A stretch of 12,069 nucleotides of DNA from Bacillota bacterium. GTDB lineage: Bacteria; Bacillota; Clostridia; Lachnospirales; Lachnospiraceae. Positions 1 through 6,488 of the stretch are shown one piece after another. Under the pieces are notes generated by a model that saw only the letters and a program-made list of their open reading frames with translations, was not told the DNA's origin and made no database searches. The stretch is from assembly GCA_023415595.1 (NCBI GenBank), contig JAEZJW010000185.1, positions 1 to 12,069 on the forward strand. Direction: 5' to 3'. Every line of letters begins with the position of its first letter. Position 1 is the stretch's first letter. Made by a program: the position numbers and the translations under genes.

Positions 1-380
1 CCCTCAAAGATTGCATCAAAATTAAAATCAGAAGGCTCTGCTTCAGCGATTGCCGCATAAGCTCTGTCGTAGACAACATTGGAGGCTCTCATGGAAGCGC
101 CGGTCTCAAGAAAATAGATCCCGAGGCGTTCTCCGCCCCTTGCCACATAATCACAGTTTACATTATATTTTCGTAATGCCGCAATGGCGCTGTCACCGAT
201 CGGATTCTTCGGAACCTTTGTCACAAAATAAGCTGAATGGCCGTAGTTTGCCAACGATACAGCTACATTTGCTTCTCCGCCGCCATAACATACCTCGAAG
301 CTGTCGGACTGGATAATCTTCTGGTTACCGGGAGTGGATAGCCTGAGCATAATTTCTCCCATTGTAATAACTTTTGCCAT
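1..380 (-). CDS. kdgK: 2-keto-3-deoxygluconate kinase, N-terminal part (cut by window edge)
   Basis: PfkB/ribokinase-family sugar kinase that phosphorylates 2-keto-3-deoxygluconate to KDPG, the last activation step of hexuronate catabolism before aldolase cleavage. Only the first 126 residues are inside the window; the family is usually 310-340 aa. Visible: the N-terminal strand MAKVITMGEIMLRL, the glycine-rich substrate loop GGGEANVA (residues 33-40), and a stretch around residues 82-110 (GGERLGIYFLETGAS, then RASNVVYDRA) typical of KdgK rather than fructokinases. The start is ATG at 378-380, preceded by AAGGAG (390-395) nine bases upstream. It is divergent from uxaC, which acts earlier in the same pathway. 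UxuA, UxuB and the aldolase are not in the window. Another PfkB kinase specificity cannot be excluded from half a protein, but context supports KdgK. Confidence 0.85.
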   Translation of the reverse strand, partial: MAKVITMGEIMLRLSTPGNQKIIQSDSFEVCYGGGEANVAVSLANYGHSAYFVTKVPKNPIGDSAIAALRKYNVNCDYVARGGERLGIYFLETGASMRASNVVYDRAYAAIAEAEPSDFNFDAIFE

Positions 381-432
381 TATAGTAATCTCCTTATATG
401 TAATGTCTGATTATAAATATTTCCATATCTTA

Positions 433-461
433 AGTATAGGACGGACACTAGTTTTCGTCAA
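433..461 (-). promoter_or_regulatory. kdgK promoter (sigma-A type)
   Basis: On the minus strand, -35 TTGACG (456-461), a 17-bp spacer and -10 TATACT (433-438). The predicted transcription start is near 426, giving a leader of about 45 nt to the kdgK ATG. A GTCCG half-site lies inside the spacer and another abuts the -35, so a repressor could block it. Confidence 0.75.
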
Positions 462-532
462 GTCCGTTATCCCAGTGTATCTAATGTCGTGTTACAGTGT
501 GCTGCTTCCGGCTTAACTTGACGGTAAGTCCG
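441..532. promoter_or_regulatory. Repeated GTCCG half-sites, candidate operators of the divergent region
   Basis: ACGGAC at 441-446 and GTCCGT at 462-467 form a perfect 6-bp inverted repeat with a 21-bp centre-to-centre spacing, about two helical turns. The sequence AAGTCCG occurs at 460-466 and again at 526-532. These copies fall in or next to the core elements of both promoters. CAGTGT also occurs twice (473-478 and 495-500), 22 bp apart. The layout suits one regulator controlling both kdgK and uxaC, for example a GntR (UxuR/ExuR-like) or LacI (KdgR-like) protein. No regulator gene is present here, so its identity is open. Confidence 0.4.
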
Positions 533-547
533 CTGCTGTACTATAAT
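518..547 (+). promoter_or_regulatory. uxaC promoter (sigma-A type)
   Basis: -35 TTGACG (518-523), an 18-bp spacer and a perfect -10 TATAAT (542-547). The predicted start is near 554, about 36 nt before the uxaC ATG. The spacer contains a GTCCG half-site (528-532). The location also argues against the longer reading frame beginning at 497, since that ATG lies upstream of the promoter. Confidence 0.8.
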
Positions 548-579
548 ATAGCAAAATGTACCTTATCATATATTTGCCC

Positions 580-585
580 GGAGGT
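580..585 (+). promoter_or_regulatory. uxaC ribosome-binding site
   Basis: GGAGGT four bases before ATG 590. It selects 590 over the upstream in-frame ATG at 497, which precedes the promoter, and over ATG 602, which lies further from the site. Confidence 0.85.
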
Positions 586-589
586 TCCT

Positions 590-1999
590 ATGAAAGAGTT
601 TATGGATCAGGACTTTTTACTAACCACGGATACTGCTAAAGAGCTTTATCATAACTATGCGAAGGATATGCCCATTGTGGATTATCACTGTCATATCGTT
701 CCCAGAGAAATCGCAGCGGATATCCGGTTTGAAAATATCACACAGGTTTGGCTCGGTGCGGACCATTATAAATGGCGTCTCATGCGTGTAAACGGAATTG
801 AAGAAAAATATATTACAGGGGATGCCCCGGATCGGGAGAAATTCCAAAAATGGGCAGAGACGCTGGAGCGTGCCATCGGTAATCCCCTCTACCATTGGAG
901 CCATCTGGAGCTGAAGCGTTATTTTGGCTATGAAGGTACCTTAAGCAGTGATACTGCAGAGGAGGTATGGAACATCTGTAATGCCAAGCTTAAGAGTCCT
1001 GAAATGAGTGCCAAGGGAATGATCAGGATGTCCAATGTGGAGGTTCTCTGTACGACGGATGATCCTGTGGATACCTTGGAATACCACAGGGAACTTGCAC
1101 AGGTTACCGACTTTCAGACAAAGGTACTCCCTGCATTTCGACCTGACGAAGCAATGAACATCGAGAAACCCGGATTTTTAAGTTATCTTGAGAAACTTTC
1201 TAAGGTCAGTGGAGTAAATATTATTGATTTTAAGTCCCTCTGTACTGCCCTCACCGACCGGATGGAGTTCTTCCATCGTAACGGCTGCTGCATCTCGGAT
1301 CATGGAATGGAATTTGTCATGTACTATCCTACAGACGACAAAGAGATTGAAGAAATCTTCAGGAAACGTCTCTCAGGCGAGCTTCCCACAAGACTGGAGA
1401 CGCTGCAATTTAAGACCGCCTTCCTGCTATATGCCGGCAGGGAATATCACCGTCTGAATTGGGTCATGCAGCTTCATTACGGTGTAAAGAGGGATAATAA
1501 TACCCGCTTTTTCCGCAAGATCGGAATTAATACGGGCTTTGACTGTATCGATGACAGCAACACCTCATCTGCACAGCTGGCGGATTTCTTAAACGCCCTG
1601 GATATAACCGATCAGCTGCCAAGGACCATCCTTTATTCCTTAAATCCCACTGATAATACGGCCATTGATACGGTAATGGGCTGTTTTGAGGATTCCACTG
1701 CCATCGGCAAGATCCAGCATGGCTCTGCCTGGTGGTTCAATGATCATAAGCCGGGAATGAAGGAGCATATGGTAACCCTCTCAAGTCTCAGCCTGTTAAG
1801 TAATTTTATCGGTATGCTGACCGACTCCAGAAGCTTCCTGTCCTATACCAGGCATGAATACTTCAGGAGAATCCTCTGTGATTACCTGGGCTCATTAGTT
1901 GAAAGCGGGGAATTCCCGAAGGACATGAAGGTACTCGGAAAAATTGTTCAGGATATCTCTTACTATAACAGCATGCGGTATTTTGGTTTCGGGCAGTAA
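590..1999 (+). CDS. uxaC: Glucuronate isomerase
   Basis: Uronate isomerase (amidohydrolase superfamily, TIM barrel) that converts D-glucuronate to D-fructuronate and usually D-galacturonate to D-tagaturonate; the entry step for host-glycan or plant uronic acids. The 469-aa product matches the family length of about 465-475. Visible signatures are the HxH metal motif in DYHCHIVPRE (H33, H35), the WLGADHYKWRLMR segment, TTDDPVDTLEYH in the middle, and MQLHYGVKRDNN followed by GFDCIDDSNTS towards the C-terminus. The start is set by the GGAGGT at 580-585. It is transcribed away from kdgK from its own promoter and followed by a hairpin at 2021-2069, so it is probably monocistronic. No truncation or frameshift is seen. 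Confidence 0.95.
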   Translation: MKEFMDQDFLLTTDTAKELYHNYAKDMPIVDYHCHIVPREIAADIRFENITQVWLGADHYKWRLMRVNGIEEKYITGDAPDREKFQKWAETLERAIGNPLYHWSHLELKRYFGYEGTLSSDTAEEVWNICNAKLKSPEMSAKGMIRMSNVEVLCTTDDPVDTLEYHRELAQVTDFQTKVLPAFRPDEAMNIEKPGFLSYLEKLSKVSGVNIIDFKSLCTALTDRMEFFHRNGCCISDHGMEFVMYYPTDDKEIEEIFRKRLSGELPTRLETLQFKTAFLLYAGREYHRLNWVMQLHYGVKRDNNTRFFRKIGINTGFDCIDDSNTSSAQLADFLNALDITDQLPRTILYSLNPTDNTAIDTVMGCFEDSTAIGKIQHGSAWWFNDHKPGMKEHMVTLSSLSLLSNFIGMLTDSRSFLSYTRHEYFRRILCDYLGSLVESGEFPKDMKVLGKIVQDISYYNSMRYFGFGQ

Positions 2000-2020
2000 T
2001 TTGAGAATTCATGAATTCAA

Positions 2021-2069
2021 AAAGGATATGAGTGAATACCAATATGACAGGCATTCATTCATATCCTTT
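2021..2069 (+). terminator. Hairpin terminator after uxaC
   Basis: The arms 2021-2040 and 2050-2069 pair over 20 positions with one G-U and one A-C mismatch, around a 9-nt loop. The 3' arm ends in CCTTT and is followed by TCTATTATA, a weak U tract. It lies 21 bases after the uxaC stop and is AT-rich, so termination may be partial. Confidence 0.65.
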
Positions 2070-2086
2070 CTATTATACATGACAAG

Positions 2087-2106
2087 GGAACCGGTATACC
2101 GGTTCC
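2087..2106. terminator. Perfect 20-bp palindrome, likely bidirectional terminator
   Basis: GGAACCGG, TATA, CCGGTTCC: an 8-bp GC-rich stem with a four-base loop, in the gap between the convergent uxaC and the small membrane-protein gene, 16 bases past the latter's stop. The plus-strand exit is T-rich (TCTTATTTAT) while the minus-strand exit (CTTGTC) is poorer. It probably backs up the uxaC hairpin and ends the minus-strand transcript. Confidence 0.55.
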
Positions 2107-2122
2107 TCTTATTTATATCAGA

Positions 2123-2353
2123 TCAGGCTTTTTCCTTCGAGACATATTTATGGCCAAACATCGTGACAAAGCCGAGAATCATGCTGATTACCGCGATGAT
2201 GAAGGGTAATAATATCTTTACTCCGACTTCCTGATATTCATAGATTCCGCTGAAACACAGCAGCAATGAAATACCTGATATCAATGCAAACAGTAATCCG
2301 CCTGTAAAGCACCTGTATTTGCTGCAACGGTACCTGATCACTATTTTTTTCAT
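2123..2353 (-). CDS. Small two-helix membrane protein, function unknown
   Basis: A 76-aa protein I cannot assign to a named family. It has a basic start (MKKIVIRYRCSKYRCF), a hydrophobic helix at about residues 16-37 (GGLLFALISGISLLLCFSG), a short polar turn with Glu/Tyr/Gln, a second helix at about 45-67 and a charged tail ending KYVSKEKA. By the positive-inside rule both ends would be cytoplasmic. Two cysteines (residues 9 and 14) lie just before helix 1. The start is ATG at 2351-2353, preceded by a purine-rich AGGACGGGG; a longer frame upstream has no better site. It sits 97 bp downstream of fprA on the same strand with no clear terminator between them, so it may be co-transcribed. Its leader carries a perfect inverted repeat (2367-2401). 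Confidence 0.6.
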   Translation of the reverse strand: MKKIVIRYRCSKYRCFTGGLLFALISGISLLLCFSGIYEYQEVGVKILLPFIIAVISMILGFVTMFGHKYVSKEKA

Positions 2354-2366
2354 CCTATCCCCGTCC

Positions 2367-2401
2367 TTTAATAGATGCAGTTTATGCCTTCCTCTATTAA
2401 A
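2367..2401 (-). promoter_or_regulatory. Perfect 9-bp inverted repeat in the leader of the small membrane-protein gene
   Basis: TTTAATAGA (2367-2375) and TCTATTAAA (2393-2401) are exact reverse complements separated by 17 bases. In the transcript the 3' arm directly abuts the GG-rich ribosome site before ATG 2353. It could be an mRNA hairpin affecting translation, or an operator dyad. It is AT-rich, so stability is modest. Confidence 0.4.
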
Positions 2402-2450
2402 CGATTCAAAATGGGAAAAGGTTTCATAATTTTGAAAATATTTTATTTTT

Positions 2451-3641
2451 TTATAAAATTTGTCCGGCAAGCACCCTGCCGAATTCCGTTAAGGCTTTCA
2501 GCTCCTGTTCCTCCGGAACCCAGAGGGAACGGAAGCCATCGTCCATTAACTCAAAGCCTGATTTCGTTAGTTCCTCATTCAGAAGCTTCACTGCTTCTCC
2601 GCTCCAGCCATAGCTTCCGAAGGCAGCAGCCTTCTTATTCTTGAATTTCAAGCCTCTGATCATCTCCAGTAGTCCGGCAATAGAGTGCATATAGCCGTTA
2701 TTGACTGTCGGAGAGCCGATCAGAACCGCCTTGGATTTGAATACCTCGGTAATGATATCATTCTTATCCTCCTTAGAGGCATTGAATAATTTAACCGTCA
2801 GTGTGGGATTCTCCTTCGTTAACCCTTCAGCAATTGCTTCCGCCATTTTTCTTGTAGCATTCCACATCGTATCATAAATGATGGTTACCTGGTTTTCCCT
2901 GTAATCCTTCGCCCATTTCATATACTGCTCCACGATCTGCAGCGGATTATTCTTCCAGATTACACCATGACTGGGGCAAATCATCGTAACAGGCAGATTA
3001 AAGCTTAAGACCTCATCAATCTTCTTCGATACCATCCTGCTGAAGGGAGTCAGGATATTCGCATAATATTTCGTCGCTTCCTCAAACAGCTCGGAAGTAT
3101 CCACCATATCATTAAATAAGGATTCGGTGGCAAAATGCTGTCCGAAGGCATCATTACTGAACAGAATATTTTCACCGTCCATGTAAGTGAACATGGTATC
3201 CGGCCAATGCAACATCGGTGCTTCCACAAAGGTAAGGGTATGCTTACCGATATTCAATGTATCCCCTGTCTTAACCGTTATAAAATTCCAGTCCTGATGG
3301 TAGTGGCCTTTGATGATCTTGGCACCATTTGCCGTGCAGTAGATCGGGGTATCCGGGATCTCCCTCATCAGCTCAGGCAGTGCTCCGCTGTGATCAATCT
3401 CGTTATGGTTCATGATGATATAGTCAATATCCTTCAAGTCAATTTCCTTCTTCAGCCTGGATACAAATTCTTTATCATAGGGCTGCCATACCGTGTCGAT
3501 CAATACTGTTTTCTCATCTCTTACCAGATAGGAATTATAAGAGGAACCCTTCCAGGTGGAATATTCATTCCCATGAAAGCTCTTTAATTCCCAATCTACC
3601 TTACCAACCCAAGTGACATGCTCTGTAATTTTTTTACCCAT
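2451..3641 (-). CDS. fprA: Flavodiiron protein (A-type flavoprotein, O2/NO reductase)
   Basis: Cytoplasmic flavodiiron protein that reduces O2 to water and/or NO to N2O with electrons from rubredoxin or a flavoprotein, protecting anaerobes. The 396-aa length fits class A (about 390-405). The metallo-beta-lactamase-like half carries all diiron ligands: H79, E81 and D83 in NHNEIDHSG (with H84), H145 in MLHWPDT, D164 in FSNDAFG and H225 in CPSHG. These positions nearly coincide with the classical ROO/FprA ligands. The flavodoxin-like half begins near residue 252, with the FMN phosphate loop YDTMWNATRKMA and the later GSPTVNNGYM and GSYGWSG loops. There is no C-terminal rubredoxin or flavin reductase extension, so an external donor is needed. 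The start is MGKK at 3641, with GGAGG seven bases upstream. It has its own promoter with a Crp/Fnr-type box. O2 versus NO preference cannot be told from the sequence. Confidence 0.95.
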   Translation of the reverse strand: MGKKITEHVTWVGKVDWELKSFHGNEYSTWKGSSYNSYLVRDEKTVLIDTVWQPYDKEFVSRLKKEIDLKDIDYIIMNHNEIDHSGALPELMREIPDTPIYCTANGAKIIKGHYHQDWNFITVKTGDTLNIGKHTLTFVEAPMLHWPDTMFTYMDGENILFSNDAFGQHFATESLFNDMVDTSELFEEATKYYANILTPFSRMVSKKIDEVLSFNLPVTMICPSHGVIWKNNPLQIVEQYMKWAKDYRENQVTIIYDTMWNATRKMAEAIAEGLTKENPTLTVKLFNASKEDKNDIITEVFKSKAVLIGSPTVNNGYMHSIAGLLEMIRGLKFKNKKAAAFGSYGWSGEAVKLLNEELTKSGFELMDDGFRSLWVPEEQELKALTEFGRVLAGQIL

Positions 3642-3648
3642 CTTCATT

Positions 3649-3653
3649 CCTCC
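3649..3653 (-). promoter_or_regulatory. fprA ribosome-binding site that decides the start
   Basis: GGAGG lies seven bases before ATG 3641 but only one base before the alternative ATG at 3647. The shorter MGKK start is therefore preferred over MKMGKK and over the longer upstream frame. Confidence 0.8.
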
Positions 3654-3710
3654 ATTTATCTTACCGTAATTTCCGGCTAATCTTATCGTCATTTCTTCCT
3701 TACATTGGAT

Positions 3711-3719
3711 AGTATAACA
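3711..3719 (-). promoter_or_regulatory. fprA promoter, extended -10
   Basis: On the minus strand, TGT followed by TATACT (-10 at 3711-3716, TG at 3718-3719) gives an extended -10. The hexamer at the -35 distance (AAGCAA) matches consensus poorly. The predicted start is near 3704, with a leader of about 63 nt. An extended -10 with a weak -35 is typical of activator-dependent promoters. Confidence 0.6.
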
Positions 3720-3738
3720 ATAGGATGAGCAGGTTGCT

Positions 3739-3752
3739 TTGATTCAAATCAC
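3739..3752 (-). promoter_or_regulatory. Crp/Fnr-type box at about -41.5 of the fprA promoter
   Basis: The plus-strand sequence TTGATTCAAATCAC matches the Fnr-type dyad TTGAT-N4-ATCAA at nine of ten positions. Its centre (3745.5) lies 41.5 bases upstream of the start predicted from the -10, the class II activator position. CTTTGATT recurs at 3766-3773, overlapping the end of dacF, but that copy lacks a good second half. Confidence 0.5.
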
Positions 3753-3776
3753 ATTTAAAAAGGAACTTTGATTGCT

Positions 3777-5090
3777 TTAATATTGTGCACTCCATAAGCC
3801 GAAAACTTTCTTAAGGCAGAACGAATAATCAATCTTTGCGATCTCCTCCGTAGTGTAGATCGGAAGCTTTTCATACAAAGTATCATTGATATAATAATTC
3901 GCATACCCTGCTACTGTACCTGCCTTAACCGGAGCTTTCAGCTCTTGGGGGAGTTCATATTCAATACGGACTTTCTCATCCTTTCTCATCAGCAGGGACA
4001 GATTGCCATCCAAACTGAGGGCTTCCAGCTTCTTCTGACCATCCTTCACCGGAACGGGTTCCAGGGTAACCTCTTCATAAATTTGTCTCTTCTCATAATT
4101 TTCAATTCCATAGGTCATCAGCTTCTTGGTATCAGCCCACTTTAAGCTTTTGTTCGGCGGCCATCCACAGCCCAGTACGACGGATACCAGGGTGCGATCC
4201 GGGCGTTTGATGGCACCAACAAAGCAATAGCCTGCTTTACCGGTGAAGCCGGTTTTCACACCGATGGCTCCATCCATCATATACAGAAATCTATTTTTAT
4301 TGGTAACAGAAAAATTCCTGCCATTGATTAATTCTTTGAATTGATGGGATGCTGTATTCGTTATCTTAATAAACTGATCATTTTTGATTGCATAGCTGGC
4401 AATCACTGCAAGATCCCTGGCCGTTGTATAGTGTCCCTCTGCATCCAGTCCGTTCGGTGTTACAAAATTCGTATCGTAACAATCGAGCGATCTGGCTTTA
4501 TCATTCATCATTGTTGCAAAGCCCTCCACTGAACCTCCCACATGCTCAGCGATTGCAACCGCACAATCATTATGGCTTTCCAGCATGAGGGAATAGATCA
4601 GATCACGAAGGTAATATTTCTCACCGGTTCTGATGCCCAATTGGACATCCGGCTGTCTGGCAGCATGGGAGGATACCGTAACGATATCGCCTAAGTCCGC
4701 ATTTTCCAGTGTAACGATGCAGGTCATGATCTTCGTGGTACTGGCCATCGGCAGTCTGTCATAGCCATGTTCCTCATATAGTACTCTGTTATTCTCCGCA
4801 TCCAGTAAAAGTGCCGAATTTGCACGAAGCCTTAACTCCTCCGGAACCTGGGCCGTATTTTCTGTGTTCTCCCCTGCCTCTGATGGTTCAAGCATATTCT
4901 TGTATTCCTGCTCACTTTGGCTGAATCTGTTATTCTCATTGCGTAATTCTGCATCAAAGTTCTCCGTCTCCAGGCCGGAATAATCAAGAATTTCATCATA
5001 ATAGGTCTTAAGGGAATTAAAATTGTAACCGGCAAAAAGGGCCAATATCATAAAACAGGGAATTATCGTCCTTAGCTTCTTCTTCAACAT
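3777..5090 (-). CDS. dacF: D-alanyl-D-alanine carboxypeptidase (DacF/PBP5 family, peptidase S11)
   Basis: Low-molecular-weight penicillin-binding protein that trims the terminal D-Ala from peptidoglycan pentapeptides outside the membrane. The 437-aa product starts with a basic stretch and a hydrophobic helix (residues 8-24), a signal peptide or anchor. A polar Glu/Asn-rich linker of about 60 residues follows, longer than I expect for B. subtilis DacF-type proteins. The catalytic triad motifs are present: STTK (S117, K120), SHN (172-174) and KTG (279-281). A PBP5-type C-terminal beta domain begins near residue 338. I see no strong C-terminal amphipathic anchor, so membrane attachment may be N-terminal. 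The ribosome site before ATG 5090 is weak (GGGATGAT). It lies 115 bp after the CASDC gene with no clear terminator, so read-through from the polyamine genes is possible. The general family is certain; DacF versus DacA/DacB is not. Confidence 0.88.
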   Translation of the reverse strand: MLKKKLRTIIPCFMILALFAGYNFNSLKTYYDEILDYSGLETENFDAELRNENNRFSQSEQEYKNMLEPSEAGENTENTAQVPEELRLRANSALLLDAENNRVLYEEHGYDRLPMASTTKIMTCIVTLENADLGDIVTVSSHAARQPDVQLGIRTGEKYYLRDLIYSLMLESHNDCAVAIAEHVGGSVEGFATMMNDKARSLDCYDTNFVTPNGLDAEGHYTTARDLAVIASYAIKNDQFIKITNTASHQFKELINGRNFSVTNKNRFLYMMDGAIGVKTGFTGKAGYCFVGAIKRPDRTLVSVVLGCGWPPNKSLKWADTKKLMTYGIENYEKRQIYEEVTLEPVPVKDGQKKLEALSLDGNLSLLMRKDEKVRIEYELPQELKAPVKAGTVAGYANYYINDTLYEKLPIYTTEEIAKIDYSFCLKKVFGLWSAQY

Positions 5091-5205
5091 AAATCATCCC
5101 ATACGATTCTTTATTAAAATTTATACTAAAAGTTCTGGATTATTCATGTTTTACTGCAGAAGTTGTATTAGGTTTCATAAGCATCCTGGTGCATTATATT
5201 AATTG

Positions 5206-6375
5206 TTAAGATAATCTTCCCTTAAAATCCTCGTATCCGAATTCCTTGATCTTCTTTAGCTTCCCGTCTTCCTCCCTTAAGAAGATCGAAGGCAGATTAA
5301 TTCCGTTGAAGGTATTATTCTTTACCATAGAATAAATCGCCATATCACAGAATACCAGTTTATCACCGACCTTTAGTGGTTCCGGGAAGGAATAATCACC
5401 AATGACATCCCCCGCCAGGCAGGTCGGACCTCCGAGGCGGTAAGAATTCGGATATGTTCCTGCTTTATTTGAACCTATGATATTCGGACGGTAGGGCATC
5501 TCCAGGACATCGGGCATATGACAGGCAGCAGAGGTATCCAGGATTGCCAGCTGCATTCCATTCTCCATCAGCTCCAGAACAGAGCTGACCAGCCATCCGG
5601 CATTCAGGGCAACTGCTTCCCCGGGCTCCAGATATACCTGAACCCCGTAGGTATCCTTCATATGATTGATACAACGGATCAGGGTCTCGGTATCGTAGTC
5701 CTCCCTGGTAATATGGTGTCCGCCTCCGAAATTCAGCCACTTCATTCCTGACAGATACTCCCCGAATTTCTCTTCCACAACCTTTAAGGTTCTCTCCAGA
5801 ACATCGGAGTTCTGTTCGCACATCGTATGAAAATGCAGACCCTCCAGACCGGTCAGATCCTCACCCTGAAGCTTTTTTAGGGTAACTCCGAAGCGGGAAC
5901 CCTCAAAGCAGGGATTATACATGTCCGTCTCGATCTCGGCATACTCCGGATTGATACGCAATCCACAGGAGATTCTGCGCTTCTCCTTGCCATCCCTAAT
6001 CTCCTGCAGCTTATTATATTCAAAAACCCTGTCCTTATATTTATTCCATTGCTGCAGAGAATTAAATACGATATGGTCACATAGGGACAGAAGCTCATCG
6101 AATTCCTCCTCCTTATAAGCAGGAGAAAAGATATGAACCTCTTTCCCCATCTCTTCCTGGCCAAGCCTTGCTTCGAACAGGGAACTGGCTGTGGTACCGC
6201 TTAAATAACTTCCGATCAGAGGATAGACCGCATACATGGAGAAGGCCTTCTGCGCTAACAATATCTCACAGCCGGTACGGTCCATGACGGATCGTAAAAT
6301 GGATAAATTGTTTTTAAGTAATTGTTCATCAACTACATAAGAGGGGGTTGGAACCTTGCTGAAATCATACTTCAT
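5206..6375 (-). CDS. nspC: Carboxyspermidine/carboxynorspermidine decarboxylase (CASDC)
   Basis: PLP enzyme of the alanine-racemase-fold (fold III) decarboxylases. It removes CO2 from carboxyspermidine to give spermidine, or from carboxynorspermidine to give norspermidine. At 389 aa it has the family length. The PLP lysine is K43 in LAQKAFSMYAV. Other signatures are the phosphate-binding glycine loop GGGHH (from about residue 217), EPGEAVALNAGWL (about 250-262), DTSAACHMPDVLEMPYRP, GGPTC (about 315-319) and the C-terminal CDMAIYSMVKNNTFNG. The start has AAAGGAG six bases upstream. It lies directly downstream of its partner dehydrogenase. Because the cluster makes putrescine and no diaminopropane-forming genes are visible, spermidine is the more likely product than norspermidine. 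Confidence 0.93.
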   Translation of the reverse strand: MKYDFSKVPTPSYVVDEQLLKNNLSILRSVMDRTGCEILLAQKAFSMYAVYPLIGSYLSGTTASSLFEARLGQEEMGKEVHIFSPAYKEEEFDELLSLCDHIVFNSLQQWNKYKDRVFEYNKLQEIRDGKEKRRISCGLRINPEYAEIETDMYNPCFEGSRFGVTLKKLQGEDLTGLEGLHFHTMCEQNSDVLERTLKVVEEKFGEYLSGMKWLNFGGGHHITREDYDTETLIRCINHMKDTYGVQVYLEPGEAVALNAGWLVSSVLELMENGMQLAILDTSAACHMPDVLEMPYRPNIIGSNKAGTYPNSYRLGGPTCLAGDVIGDYSFPEPLKVGDKLVFCDMAIYSMVKNNTFNGINLPSIFLREEDGKLKKIKEFGYEDFKGRLS

Positions 6376-6426
6376 AGGCTTCTCCTTTCATGGATGCCAT
6401 GTTCATTTGTTTTAAAGGATTACTGA

Positions 6427-6451
6427 AACAGCCGCTGTATGAGCGGCTGTT
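6427..6451 (-). terminator. Strong hairpin between CASDH and CASDC genes
   Basis: AACAGCCGCT (6427-6436) and AGCGGCTGTT (6442-6451) form a perfect 10-bp GC-rich stem with a 5-nt loop. On the coding strand the exit is TTTCAGTAATCC, with too few U residues for an efficient intrinsic terminator. It may attenuate CASDC relative to CASDH or protect the 3' end of the upstream message. The 112-bp spacer contains no other gene. Confidence 0.5.
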
Positions 6452-6488
6452 CGTCCTATATTCTAATTGATTACATTCTATTGCTTTC

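Noticed and set aside
50..316. 88-codon plus-strand frame opposite kdgK
   Set aside because: Composition rich in Arg, Ser and His typical of an antisense shadow; the minus strand gives a clear KdgK.
497..589. Longer N-terminus for uxaC starting at ATG 497
   Set aside because: That ATG lies upstream of the -35/-10 pair and has no ribosome site; GGAGGT precedes ATG 590.
2011..2016. GAATTCATGAATTC palindrome just after the uxaC stop (2005-2018)
   Set aside because: Short AT-rich palindrome overlapped by the better hairpin next to it; no independent role supported.
3135..3587. 150-codon open frame on the plus strand inside fprA
   Set aside because: Antisense shadow of a gene whose every catalytic motif is intact; no ribosome site or recognisable domain.
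3766..3776. Second Fnr-like site next to the dacF stop
   Set aside because: Only the left half (TTGAT) matches; the other half is poor, so the repeat is likely incidental.
5181..5194. GCATCCTGGTGC as a terminator after CASDC
   Set aside because: The stem would leave a two-base loop and there is no U tract.
5091..5205. Possible dacF promoter with TATAAA-like sequence near 5120
   Set aside because: No acceptable -35 at 16-18 bp; the region is simply AT-rich.
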